64,000 nucleotides of DNA, from positions 124,001 through 188,000 of the forward strand of contig NZ_FUZQ01000008.1 of NCBI RefSeq assembly GCF_900167525.1, read 5' to 3'. Every line of letters starts with the position of its first letter. Position 1 is the stretch's first letter. Origin of the DNA: Krasilnikoviella flava (GTDB taxonomy: Bacteria; Actinomycetota; Actinomycetes; Actinomycetales; Cellulomonadaceae). Below, one piece after another: positions 17,069-24,704 of the stretch. The notes under the pieces are model-generated. The model did no database searches. It was given only the letters and a program-made list of their open reading frames with translations, and was not told the DNA's origin. A program made the translations under genes and the position numbers.

Positions 17069-18687
17069 TCCTGGGAGGCGAGGGCCGGACGGGGCTCGGG
17101 CAGCGGGTCGGCGCTCGTGTCGCCGCGCACCCGCTTCACGGCGAGCTCCGCGCTGATGAGGCACATCGGCAGCCCGACGCCGGGGATGGTCGACCCGCCG
17201 GCGTGCAGCAGGCCCGCAACACGGCGCGAGCGGTTGCCCGCGCGGAACATCGCGCTCTGGCGCAGCGTGTGCGCCGGGCCGAGCATGCCGCCCGACCACG
17301 ACGAGAGGTCGGCCGCGAAGTCGCCCGGGCCCACCGTGCGCCGCACCACGACCCGCTCGCGCAGGTCGGGCACGCCCGCCCAGGCGGCGACGCGGTCGAT
17401 CGCCGCGTCGGCGATCGCCTCGACGGCGGCGTCGCCCGCGCCGTCCTCGCCGCCGCGTCCGAGGCCGGGATCGGCCGGCACGGGGACGAGCAGGAACAGG
17501 TTCTCGTGCCCGGGCGGCGCCACGGACGGGTCGGTGCGCGACGGCGCGCACACGTACAGCGACGCCGGGTCGGGGACGCGGCCGTCCGCGATCGCGCCGA
17601 AGTTCTCCCGCCAGTCCGCGGTGAAGAACAGCGAGTGGTGGGCGAGCTGCGGCACCCGCTCGCGCACGCCGAGCATCACCAGCACCCCGCCGGGCCCCGG
17701 GTCGCGCCGGGACCACCACTCCGGCGACCGGTCGCGGAGCTCGGGCGGCAGCAGGTCCTGCTCCACGTGGTGCAGGTCGGCCGCCGTGACGACGACGTCG
17801 GCCGCGGCGTGGTGCTCCCGCCCGGCGTCGTCCACCCAGCGCACCCCCGTGACCTCGGCCCGGGGACGGCGGGACCCGGGGGCGGGGAGCCGGGTCCGTG
17901 CCGCCCCCGGGCCGGCCTCGACGGCCGTGGTCGTGATCGCGGTCGCCCGGGCGCGGGTGCGCAGGGTGACCCCCGCGCCGACCGCGAGCCCGGCGACCGC
18001 GGCGACCACACGCGCGAATCCCCCCAGTGGATACCGCACGCCGCCGTCGAGATCGAGGGCGCTCATCAGGTGGTACAGGCTCGGCGCCCGGTCGGGCGAC
18101 GAGCCGAGGAAGACCGCGGGGTACCCCAGCACCTGGCGCAGTCGCACGTCCTGGAAGGCCGCGGCGACCCGGGAGCCGAGCGACCTGCCGAGCAGCGGCC
18201 CGAGCCGGTGCAGGCGCGCGGCGACCTCCCGGTGCGCGAACGGCCGCCACGACGCGAACGTCGTGTACAGGAAGTGCCGCAGGGCCAGGTCGTAGGTGTC
18301 GTGCGCCGAGTCCAGGTAGCGGTCCAGCCGCGCACCCGCGCCGGGCTCGATCGCCTCGAACGTCGCGACGTTCTCGGCCCGGTCGGGCGAGACGTCGAGC
18401 GGGTCGTCGTGCCCCTCGAAGAAGACCCGGTAGGCGGGGTCCAGCCCGACCAGGTCGAGTGCGTCGTCGGCGCTCGAGCCCATGAGCCGGAACCAGTGGT
18501 CGAAGACCTCGGGCATGAGGTACCAGGACGGGCCCGTGTCGAAGCGGAAGCCGGCGCGTTCCCACGAACCGGCGCGCCCGCCCGGGGCGTCGTGCCGCTC
18601 GAGCACCTCGACGTCGTGACCCTCGCGCGCGAGCAGACCGGCCGTCGCCAGCCCCGCGATCCCGGCCCCCACCACGACCACCCTCAT
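17065..18687 (-). CDS. crtI: Phytoene desaturase
   Basis: A 540-residue FAD-dependent CrtI-type desaturase that converts phytoene to lycopene. The N-terminal dinucleotide fold is VVVVGAGIAGLATAGLLA (about residues 3-20), followed by APGGRAGSWERAGFRFDTGP. The C-terminal FAD signature is GLLHAGGSTIPGVGLPMCLI (about 487-506). Length fits the bacterial family. An Ala/Arg-rich insertion occurs near residues 245-275 (GPGAARTRLPAPGSRRPRAE), longer than usual. It lies between crtB and the cyclase genes with four-base overlaps on both sides. Confidence 0.95.
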   Translation of the reverse strand: MRVVVVGAGIAGLATAGLLAREGHDVEVLERHDAPGGRAGSWERAGFRFDTGPSWYLMPEVFDHWFRLMGSSADDALDLVGLDPAYRVFFEGHDDPLDVSPDRAENVATFEAIEPGAGARLDRYLDSAHDTYDLALRHFLYTTFASWRPFAHREVAARLHRLGPLLGRSLGSRVAAAFQDVRLRQVLGYPAVFLGSSPDRAPSLYHLMSALDLDGGVRYPLGGFARVVAAVAGLAVGAGVTLRTRARATAITTTAVEAGPGAARTRLPAPGSRRPRAEVTGVRWVDDAGREHHAAADVVVTAADLHHVEQDLLPPELRDRSPEWWSRRDPGPGGVLVMLGVRERVPQLAHHSLFFTADWRENFGAIADGRVPDPASLYVCAPSRTDPSVAPPGHENLFLLVPVPADPGLGRGGEDGAGDAAVEAIADAAIDRVAAWAGVPDLRERVVVRRTVGPGDFAADLSSWSGGMLGPAHTLRQSAMFRAGNRSRRVAGLLHAGGSTIPGVGLPMCLISAELAVKRVRGDTSADPLPEPRPALASQE

Positions 18688-19571
18688 CGCAGCACGTCCC
18701 GCGCGACGGCGGCGGCGACCAGGCGCGCCTTGACCAGGTCGGGGACCCGCACCCGCTCACGGCGGATCGTGGCGGCAGGGGTCGCCGCGAGCCTGCGGGA
18801 GAGCTCGGCGAACAGGTCGTGCGCCACTCGCACCGCCCGGCGCGACGTGCGCGGCAGGTCGTCGATGACGGCGGCCGCGGCCCGCAGGTCGGCGTCCACG
18901 TCGGCCAGCAGCCGGTCGCGGTCGTCGTCATCGAACGCGTCGACGTCGAGGCCCGGGAAGTACGAGCGGCCACGTGCGTCGACGTCCTCGGCCAGGTCGC
19001 GCAGGAAGTTGACCTTCTGGAACGCCGCGCCGAGCCGGGCCGCCCCCGGGGCCAGCCGGTCGTAGGCCGCCTCGTCCCCGGCGACGAACACCCGCAGGCA
19101 CATCAGGCCGACCACCTCGGCCGAGCCGTGCACGTAGGCGGCGAAGCTGGCGTCGTCGTGCGCGGTGGCCGTCAGGTCGGCCCGCATGGACGCGAAGAAC
19201 GGGGCCACCAGGTCGTCCCCGATCCCGAACGTGCGCGCCGTGCGTGCGAAGGCGTGCACCACGAGGTTGCTGCTCCGCCCGCGCGCCCGGGCGCGCCCGA
19301 CCTCGCGCTCGAGCTCGGTGAGCAGCTCGTCACGCTCGGCGGGAGTGAGCACCGGCCGGGGGTCGTCCACGATCTCGTCGGCGACCCGGACCAGGGCGTA
19401 GACGGTGCGCACGTGGTCGCGGACGGGGTCGCCGAGCAGGCGGCAGGCCCAGCCGAACGACGACGAGTAGGCGCGGATGACCACCGCCGCGCTGCGGACG
19501 GCCACGGCGTCGTAGGTCGGGTCGCCGGCGCCGAGACCGGTCGCCGCGGGGACGGCAGGGGCGGCACTCAT
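18684..19571 (-). CDS. crtB: Phytoene synthase
   Basis: A 295-residue squalene/phytoene synthase that condenses two geranylgeranyl diphosphates into phytoene. The first Asp-rich motif is in VYALVRVADEIVDD (about residues 59-72); the second is in FQKVNFLRDLAEDVDARGRS (about 165-184), followed by YFPG. The start SSFGWACRLL near 38-47 is also typical. ATG 19571 overlaps the crtE stop by four bases, and its stop overlaps the crtI start by four bases. Confidence 0.95.
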   Translation of the reverse strand: MSAAPAVPAATGLGAGDPTYDAVAVRSAAVVIRAYSSSFGWACRLLGDPVRDHVRTVYALVRVADEIVDDPRPVLTPAERDELLTELEREVGRARARGRSSNLVVHAFARTARTFGIGDDLVAPFFASMRADLTATAHDDASFAAYVHGSAEVVGLMCLRVFVAGDEAAYDRLAPGAARLGAAFQKVNFLRDLAEDVDARGRSYFPGLDVDAFDDDDRDRLLADVDADLRAAAAVIDDLPRTSRRAVRVAHDLFAELSRRLAATPAATIRRERVRVPDLVKARLVAAAVARDVLR

Positions 19572-20644
19572 GCGGCGCTCCAGGTGGGGTCGGAGCCGGT
19601 CCCGGTGACGCGCTCCGCGAGCACGCCCAGGCCGAGGTCGCGGCCGAGGCCGACGGCGTCGCGCTCGAGGTCCGCGGCGAGCAGCTCGACCGCCGCGCGC
19701 GCCCCGCTGGCCTCGAGCAGCTCGCGGGCGCGGCGCAGGTCCTGCTCCCCGGCGCCGGGGTCGCCGAGCACGGTGCTCAGCTCCGCCCAGGCCCACGTCC
19801 CGCGAGCGAGCGCGACCAGCGGGGTGCACTTGCCCTCCCGCAGGTCGGAGGCGTTGCTCTTGCCGGTCTGCGCCGGGTCTCCGAACACGCCGTCCAGGTC
19901 GTCGCGGAGCTGGAACGCGAGGCCGAGGTCGCGCCCCAGCCGCTGCACCGCGACGTCCAGGTCGTCCCGGCCGGCCAGGATCGCGGCGGCCCGCAGCGGG
20001 AGCTGGAACGTGTACACGGCCGTCTTGCGCTCGGCCGTGCGGAGGGTCTCGTCGAGGTCGGCGCACGGCCCGAGGCTCAGCCAGACGTCGGCGAGCTCGC
20101 CGTCGGCGGTGAGGTGCAGCGTCTCGTCGACGAGGTCGAGGAGGCGTTCCGTGGTGTCCGGGAGCGCCCCGCACAGCGCGATCGCCCGTACGGCGCCCGT
20201 GAGCGCGAGGTCCCCGGCCAGGATGCCGGCGGCGGCGCCGTAGCCCTGCGCCTGCCGGGGGCTCGCCCCGGACTCGCGGGCCTGCTCGGCGAACGTCCCG
20301 GCCACGTTGGGGCGCCCGCGGCGCGTGTCCGCGCCGTCGATGACGTCGTCGTGCACGAGGAGCGCGTGGTGCAGGAGCTCGAGGGCGGCGGCGACGCGCA
20401 CGACGACCTCCCGCGTCTCCCGCGGTGCCGTCCCGGCGAGCGCGTCGTACGCGTCCAGCAGGATCCGTGGCCGCAGCCGCTTGCCGCCGCGGCTGGTGCC
20501 GCGCACGGAGCTCCACAGCCGGGTGTCGTCGGGCCGGTCCCCCGCGTCGAGCAGCCGCTCGACCGCTCGCTCGACCACAGGGCCGACAGGGTCGTCGGAC
20601 TCGGGCGACGAGCGATGCACCGGCCCCACCTCCTCGCTCAGCAT
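19568..20644 (-). CDS. crtE: Geranylgeranyl diphosphate synthase
   Basis: A 358-residue trans-prenyl diphosphate synthase, first gene of the crt operon. The substrate lysine-arginine site is in GGKRLRPRILLDAYDALAG (about residues 54-72). The first Asp-rich motif is in LVHDDVIDGADTRRGRPN (about 95-112), and the second in FQLRDDLDGVFGDPAQTGKS (about 240-259). It makes C20 GGPP for phytoene synthase. ATG 20644 is preceded by the motif-rich region shared with the divergent MarR gene; GTG codons a few residues in are possible alternatives because the operator-like motifs run right up to this ATG. Confidence 0.92.
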   Translation of the reverse strand: MLSEEVGPVHRSSPESDDPVGPVVERAVERLLDAGDRPDDTRLWSSVRGTSRGGKRLRPRILLDAYDALAGTAPRETREVVVRVAAALELLHHALLVHDDVIDGADTRRGRPNVAGTFAEQARESGASPRQAQGYGAAAGILAGDLALTGAVRAIALCGALPDTTERLLDLVDETLHLTADGELADVWLSLGPCADLDETLRTAERKTAVYTFQLPLRAAAILAGRDDLDVAVQRLGRDLGLAFQLRDDLDGVFGDPAQTGKSNASDLREGKCTPLVALARGTWAWAELSTVLGDPGAGEQDLRRARELLEASGARAAVELLAADLERDAVGLGRDLGLGVLAERVTGTGSDPTWSAA

Positions 20645-20647
20645 GTC

Positions 20648-20690
20648 ACTAGCCTGGCATATCAATAGCCTAGCAAGATACTAGCCACAC
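20648..20690. promoter_or_regulatory. crtE/marR divergent control region with repeated CTAGCC motifs
   Basis: The 68-base gap between crtE and the MarR gene contains ACTAGCCTGGCATATC (20648-20663), AATAGCCTAGCAAGAT (20664-20679) and ACTAGCC (20680-20686): three repeats of TAGCC about 16 bp apart in an unusually AT-rich stretch. The first shares the 10-mer CTAGCCTGGC with the palindrome at 22709-22723. These are the likely MarR/CrtR operators. TAGGAT at 20701 is a candidate -10 for the regulator gene. Confidence 0.7.
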
Positions 20691-20712
20691 GTTTGCTCGT
20701 TAGGATGGCCGC

Positions 20713-21240
20713 GTGACCCAGGCACCCACGGGGAGCTCGTCCTACTGGTTCGAGGAGTCGGACGCGGAACCCCGCCGACTCCTCGAGGCGCTGCGGACGT
20801 TCCGGCGCGCGGACGAGGCCATGCGCCGGCGCGCCGGCCGCGAGATGAAGATGAACCTCACCGACCTGCGCGCGCTGCAGCACGTCATCGCCTGCGAGGG
20901 GCGGGACGAGCCCGCGACGCCCCGCGGGCTCGCGGAGTACCTGGCGATCTCCACCGCGTCGACGACCAAGCTGCTCGACCGCCTCGTCGCGTCCGGTCAC
21001 CTCGAGCGACGCCCGCACCCGTCCGACCGCCGCTCCGTCGTCATCGTCGCCTCGACCGCCGCGCACGCCGAGGTGCGCGAGCGCCTCGCCCCGGTCCACG
21101 CACGCATGCTCGAGATCGCGCGGACGGTACCGGTGCGCTCCCGGCCCGCGGTCCGGGACTTCCTCCTCGCCATGGCGGCGGAGGCCGAGCGGGAGCCCGA
21201 CGACGTCGCGGGCACCGTCGTCGGCGACACGTCCACCTGA
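20713..21240 (+). CDS. crtR: MarR-family regulator, CrtR-like
   Basis: A 175-residue winged-helix regulator: helix-turn-helix TPRGLAEYLAISTASTTKLL (about residues 75-94), wing LERRPHPSDRRSVVIVAST (about 98-116), and flanking dimerisation helices. It is divergent from the carotenoid operon with 68 bases between starts, the arrangement of the Corynebacterium glutamicum CrtR, a MarR-type repressor of crt genes that responds to GGPP. Repression of crtE and itself is therefore inferred, with repeated CTAGCC motifs as operators. GTG 20713 is chosen; no strong ribosome site is visible, so the transcript may have a short leader. It converges on idi with seven bases between stops. Confidence 0.85.
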   Translation: MTQAPTGSSSYWFEESDAEPRRLLEALRTFRRADEAMRRRAGREMKMNLTDLRALQHVIACEGRDEPATPRGLAEYLAISTASTTKLLDRLVASGHLERRPHPSDRRSVVIVASTAAHAEVRERLAPVHARMLEIARTVPVRSRPAVRDFLLAMAAEAEREPDDVAGTVVGDTST

Positions 21241-21247
21241 CGACCCG

Positions 21248-21805
21248 TCACACCCAGCCGGCGGCACGCAGGTCGGGCACCTGCGCCACCATCCACGGGC
21301 TCACCGCCCACGGCGCGAGGACGACGACCGACGCGATCTCGTCGGGCCGCACCCACCGCCAGTCCATCACCTCGTCGGGGTTCGGCACGGGGTCGCGGTC
21401 CACGGATGCGAGCAGCACGGGGCAGATCTCGTTCTCGACGACGCCGCCCGCGTCGACCGCGCGATAGCGGAAGGACGGCAGGACCGGGACGCCGTCGGTC
21501 GTCACGTCGAGGCCCAGCTCGTGGCGGCCGTGCCGCAGCACGGCCTGACCCAGCGGCTCGCCCTGCCGGGGATGCCCGCAGAACGAGTTCGTCCACACCC
21601 CCGGCCACGTGCGCTTCGTCAGCGCGCGCCGCGTGAGCAGCACCCGGCCGTCGGGCCGGGACAGGTAGCACGAGAAGCCCAGGTGGAGCGGGGTGTCGCG
21701 GGTGTGCACGGTCGCGCGCGGCGCGGTCCCCGTCGGCGCCCCCGCGTCGTCGAGCAGGATCACGTGGTCCTCGACCCCGGGGCTCTCCCCCGGCCCGGCT
21801 GCCAC
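21248..21805 (-). CDS. idi: Isopentenyl-diphosphate delta-isomerase, type 1
   Basis: A 185-residue Nudix-fold isomerase interconverting IPP and DMAPP, which supplies both substrates for GGPP synthesis. The catalytic cysteine lies in WTNSFCGHPRQGE (about residues 71-83), the Nudix-like helix in AVLRHGRHELGLDV, and the catalytic glutamates in VVENEICPVLLA (about 121-132). The YLSRPDGRVLLTRRALTKRT stretch is family-typical. It starts four bases after the TspO-like gene stops, so the two form an operon; this operon faces the SDR-protein gene across a CrtR-like palindrome. Confidence 0.95.
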   Translation of the reverse strand: MAAGPGESPGVEDHVILLDDAGAPTGTAPRATVHTRDTPLHLGFSCYLSRPDGRVLLTRRALTKRTWPGVWTNSFCGHPRQGEPLGQAVLRHGRHELGLDVTTDGVPVLPSFRYRAVDAGGVVENEICPVLLASVDRDPVPNPDEVMDWRWVRPDEIASVVVLAPWAVSPWMVAQVPDLRAAGWV

Positions 21806-21809
21806 GGCC

Positions 21810-22619
21810 CTACGACCCCACGCCGGAGCGGGCGCGGACGGCGGTCCGCACGCTCAGCACCAGCGCGACGCCGAGCACGAGGACGGCGGCGGCGAGCGCG
21901 CTGGCCGCCGCGGGCGCCGAGGGGGGGTCCCCCTGCGACCGGGCGACGGCCACCCACGCCAGGCCCCAGGCGATCGCCGCCCCCACGGCGACGCGACCCC
22001 TGCCGCGCACCGCGAGGGCGACCCCCACGCCGGCGACCGCCGCGAGGATCCCGACCGCCCACCAGTCCGGCGCCACCCCCGCGCCGTCGAACCCGGCTGC
22101 CGCGAGCGCCGCCGCCACGTTCGCGACGGTGGCCACGCACACCCAGCCGAGGTACAGGCCCAGCGTGCCGTCCACGAGCACCCGTTCGGCGACGCCGCTC
22201 GCGGGGGTCCGCACCAGGATCAGGAACGTGCGCACGAGCAGGGCGAGGAGCGCCACGATCACCAGCACGCTCCACCACAGCGCCCCCGCCTGCACGACGA
22301 GGATCCACGCGGCGTTGAGCAGCATCGTCGTCGCGACGGGCAGCCGCAGCCGGCGCTGCCGGTCGTCGGCCGCGTGCGCGGGCAGCCACTGGAAGACCGT
22401 GTACCCGGCGAGGCCGAGGTAGATGACGGTCCAGATGGAGAACGCCGGCGACGCCGGCGCGACCAGGGTGGCGTCGGCCGCGAGCGCGCCGCCCGCCGCC
22501 TCCGCGATCGGGGTGCCCCCGAAGACGCCCACGCCGATCATCGAGCCCACCACGCAGACCAGCAGGCTCGCCGTGACGACGATCTGCTGCGGCCGCAGGC
22601 CTGCCGTCGAGCCCACCAT
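21810..22619 (-). CDS. TspO/MBR-like tryptophan-rich sensory membrane protein
   Basis: A 269-residue membrane protein with seven to eight hydrophobic segments. The centre resembles TspO/MBR proteins: PASPAFSIWTVIYLGLAGYT (about residues 55-74), LLNAAWILVVQAGALWWSVL (about 98-117) and VDGTLGLYLGWVCVATVANV. It is longer than the usual 150-170-residue TspO, with extra C-terminal segments. TspO homologues bind porphyrins and modulate pigment synthesis in some bacteria. ATG 22619 has GGAGGG seven bases upstream. Adjacent idi and the crt operon suggest a role linked to carotenoid or light response. Confidence 0.75.
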   Translation of the reverse strand: MVGSTAGLRPQQIVVTASLLVCVVGSMIGVGVFGGTPIAEAAGGALAADATLVAPASPAFSIWTVIYLGLAGYTVFQWLPAHAADDRQRRLRLPVATTMLLNAAWILVVQAGALWWSVLVIVALLALLVRTFLILVRTPASGVAERVLVDGTLGLYLGWVCVATVANVAAALAAAGFDGAGVAPDWWAVGILAAVAGVGVALAVRGRGRVAVGAAIAWGLAWVAVARSQGDPPSAPAAASALAAAVLVLGVALVLSVRTAVRARSGVGS

Positions 22620-22708
22620 GCAGGATCCCTCCTCGAGTCGGACGCCCGGCTCGGTCGCGGCCGGACGGCCGCGCCCGTCCCCCACGATGCCATCGCGGCG
22701 CGGATATT

Positions 22709-22723
22709 GCTAGCCTGGCTAGC
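22709..22723. promoter_or_regulatory. CrtR-like palindromic operator
   Basis: GCTAGCCTGGCTAGC is a perfect 7-bp inverted repeat around one base, located in the AT-richer part of the 135-base gap between the divergent TspO-like/idi operon and the SDR gene at 22755. It shares CTAGCCTGGC with the crtE/marR intergenic region, so the same MarR protein probably binds here. Confidence 0.72.
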
Positions 22724-22754
22724 GACCGAGGTCGTCGCGAGAGGAGACACGCCC

Positions 22755-24272
22755 ATGACGTCCGACGCTCCGCTCGTCCTGGTCACCGGGGCCACGGGAT
22801 ACATCGGCGGGCGCCTCGTGCCCGAGCTGCTCGCCGCCGGGTATCGGGTCCGCGTGCTCGCCCGGCATCCCGAGCGGGTCGCCGGGCGTGACTGGGCCGA
22901 TGCCGTCGACGTCGTGGCCGGCGACGCCGGGTCGCGCGACGACCTCCGCCGCGCCCTGGACGGGGTCGAGGTCGCTTACTACCTCATCCACGCCCTCGGC
23001 GCGGGACCCGGGTTCGCCGACACGGACCGCCGCACGGCCGGGGGGTTCGCCGCGGCTGCCGCCGAGGCCGGGCTGCGACGGGTGGTCTACCTCGGCGGGC
23101 TGTACCCGGACACGGAGCACCTGTCGCCGCACCTGCGGTCCCGGCGGGAGGTCGAGGAGATCCTGCTCGACGGCGAGGTCCCCACCGTCGTCCTGCGGGC
23201 CGCGGTGATCCTGGGCTCCGGGAGCGCGTCGTTCGAGATGATGCGCTACCTCACCGAGCGGCTCCCCGTCATGGTCGCCCCGCGATGGATCGACAACCGC
23301 ATCCAGCCGATCGCGGTGCGCGACGTGCTGCGCTACCTGGTCGGGGCGGCCTCGATCCCCGGCGACGTCAGCCGCGGCTTCGACATCGGCGGACCCGACG
23401 TGCTGACCTACCGCCGGATGATGCAGCGCTATGCCGCCGTCGCCGGGCTGCGACCCCGGGTGATCGGCGCCGTCCCCGTGCTGACGCCGCGGCTGGCCAG
23501 CCTGTGGGTCGGGCTGGTCACGCCGGTGCCGCCGGCGATCGCACGCCCCCTCGTCGGGTCGCTGGTGCACGAGGTCGTCGCCCGCGACCACGACATCGCG
23601 GCGTACGTCCCCGACCCTCCCGAGGGCCTCGTCGGGTTCGACGACGCCGTCGCCCTGGCGCTGGCCAGGATCCGTGACCTGGACGTGCGCACCAGCTGGA
23701 GCTCGGCGTCCACGCGGGGCGCGCCGTCCGACCCGCTGCCCGACGACCCGGACTGGGCCGGCGGCAGCCTGCTCGTGGACGACCGCTCGCGCGAGGTCGA
23801 CACCACCCCCGAGTCGCTGTGGTCGGTGATCGAGGGCATCGGCGGGGCGCACGGCTGGTACTCCTGGCGCCTCGGCTGGGTGGCGCGGGGCCTGCTGGAC
23901 CGCCTCTTCGGCGGTCCGGGGCTGCGGCGCGGGCGGCGGCACCCGCACCGGCTGGAGCCCGGGGACGCGCTCGACTGGTGGCGCGTGGAGAAGGTGGTGC
24001 CCGGCCGGCTGCTGCGGCTGCGCGCCGAGATGCGCCTGCCCGGGCTGGCCTGGCTGGAGCTGTCGGTCGAGGACGGCCCCGGCGACCGGCCCGTCTTCCG
24101 GCAGCGCGCGGTCTTCTCCCCCCGCGGGCTGCCCGGGCAGCTCTACTGGTGGGCGATCAGCCCGTTCCACGGCGTCGTGTTCGGCGGGATGCAGCGCAAC
24201 ATCGCTCGCGCGGCCCACGAGCACGCCGCGCACGGGCCGGACGCCGCCGACCTCCCCGCCCGCGGGTGCTGA
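22755..24272 (+). CDS. SDR-family NAD(P)-binding protein with C-terminal DUF2867
   Basis: A 505-residue two-domain protein. The N-terminal atypical short-chain-dehydrogenase fold carries LVLVTGATGYIGGRLVPELL (about residues 6-25) and VYLGGLYPDTEHLSPHLRSR (about 112-131). The C-terminal region of about 170 residues, starting near SREVDTTPESLWSVIEGIGG, is DUF2867-like, a START/SRPBCC-related fold. ATG 22755 follows GAGAGGAGA. Paralogues are often found beside carotenoid or photolyase genes, but no reaction is established. It lies 31 bases downstream of a CrtR-like palindrome, so it is probably co-regulated with pigment synthesis. Confidence 0.82.
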   Translation: MTSDAPLVLVTGATGYIGGRLVPELLAAGYRVRVLARHPERVAGRDWADAVDVVAGDAGSRDDLRRALDGVEVAYYLIHALGAGPGFADTDRRTAGGFAAAAAEAGLRRVVYLGGLYPDTEHLSPHLRSRREVEEILLDGEVPTVVLRAAVILGSGSASFEMMRYLTERLPVMVAPRWIDNRIQPIAVRDVLRYLVGAASIPGDVSRGFDIGGPDVLTYRRMMQRYAAVAGLRPRVIGAVPVLTPRLASLWVGLVTPVPPAIARPLVGSLVHEVVARDHDIAAYVPDPPEGLVGFDDAVALALARIRDLDVRTSWSSASTRGAPSDPLPDDPDWAGGSLLVDDRSREVDTTPESLWSVIEGIGGAHGWYSWRLGWVARGLLDRLFGGPGLRRGRRHPHRLEPGDALDWWRVEKVVPGRLLRLRAEMRLPGLAWLELSVEDGPGDRPVFRQRAVFSPRGLPGQLYWWAISPFHGVVFGGMQRNIARAAHEHAAHGPDAADLPARGC

Positions 24273-24278
24273 CGCCGC

Positions 24279-24611
24279 TCAGTGGCGGGCGCGGCGGGCG
24301 CCGAGCGGGCCGCCGAAGACCAGCGAGATGCCCAGGACGTACCCGACGTCGTACCAGTTGCCGGTGTTGTGCACCTCGTAGATCGACACCGAGTCCGTGA
24401 AGAGGGACACGATGAACGTGACCGGCAGGATCATGCCCTGCCACAGGCCCCACCAGAAGCCGTACGGGCCCTGGCCGCCGAGGGCCGAGGTGTCGACGCC
24501 GGGATTGGGGCCCGCCGCGCACGCGGCCAGCACGACGAGGACGCCGACGGCGAGCACCGCCGTCGCCACCCGGCGGGCGCGGCGTCCGCGCGCGGGTTGC
24601 ACCGGTTCCAT
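24279..24611 (-). CDS. Small putative lipoprotein, function unknown
   Basis: A 110-residue protein with an arginine-rich N terminus and hydrophobic segment ending in a lipobox-like VVLAAC (cysteine near residue 31). A second hydrophobic part follows: YGFWWGLWQGMILPVTFIVS (about 50-69), then EVHNTGNWYDVGYVLGISLV. The same layout is found in small conserved actinobacterial and bacillar membrane proteins of unknown role. GGGGAG lies directly before ATG 24611, which suits the GTG at 24602 better as start. It converges on the SDR gene with six bases between stops. Confidence 0.7.
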   Translation of the reverse strand: MEPVQPARGRRARRVATAVLAVGVLVVLAACAAGPNPGVDTSALGGQGPYGFWWGLWQGMILPVTFIVSLFTDSVSIYEVHNTGNWYDVGYVLGISLVFGGPLGARRARH

Positions 24612-24640
24612 CTCCCCACGATGACATCCGTGCGGTGGCC

Positions 24641-24704
24641 AGGCTCGTCGAGACCCCGCTGGTCGAGCCTGTCGAGACCCGGGGTTTCGACAGGCTCAAC
24701 CGGC
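24641..24704. repeat. Dispersed hairpin repeat, family R, copy 3
   Basis: The main inverted repeat spans 24658-24704 (arms GCTGGTCGAGCCTGTCGAGA and TTTCGACAGGCTCAACCGGC), preceded by a half-copy AGGCTCGTCGAGACC at 24641-24655. It lies upstream of the small lipoprotein gene and at the 3' end of the lyase gene, whose TGA stop (24696-24698) is inside the right arm. Confidence 0.88.
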
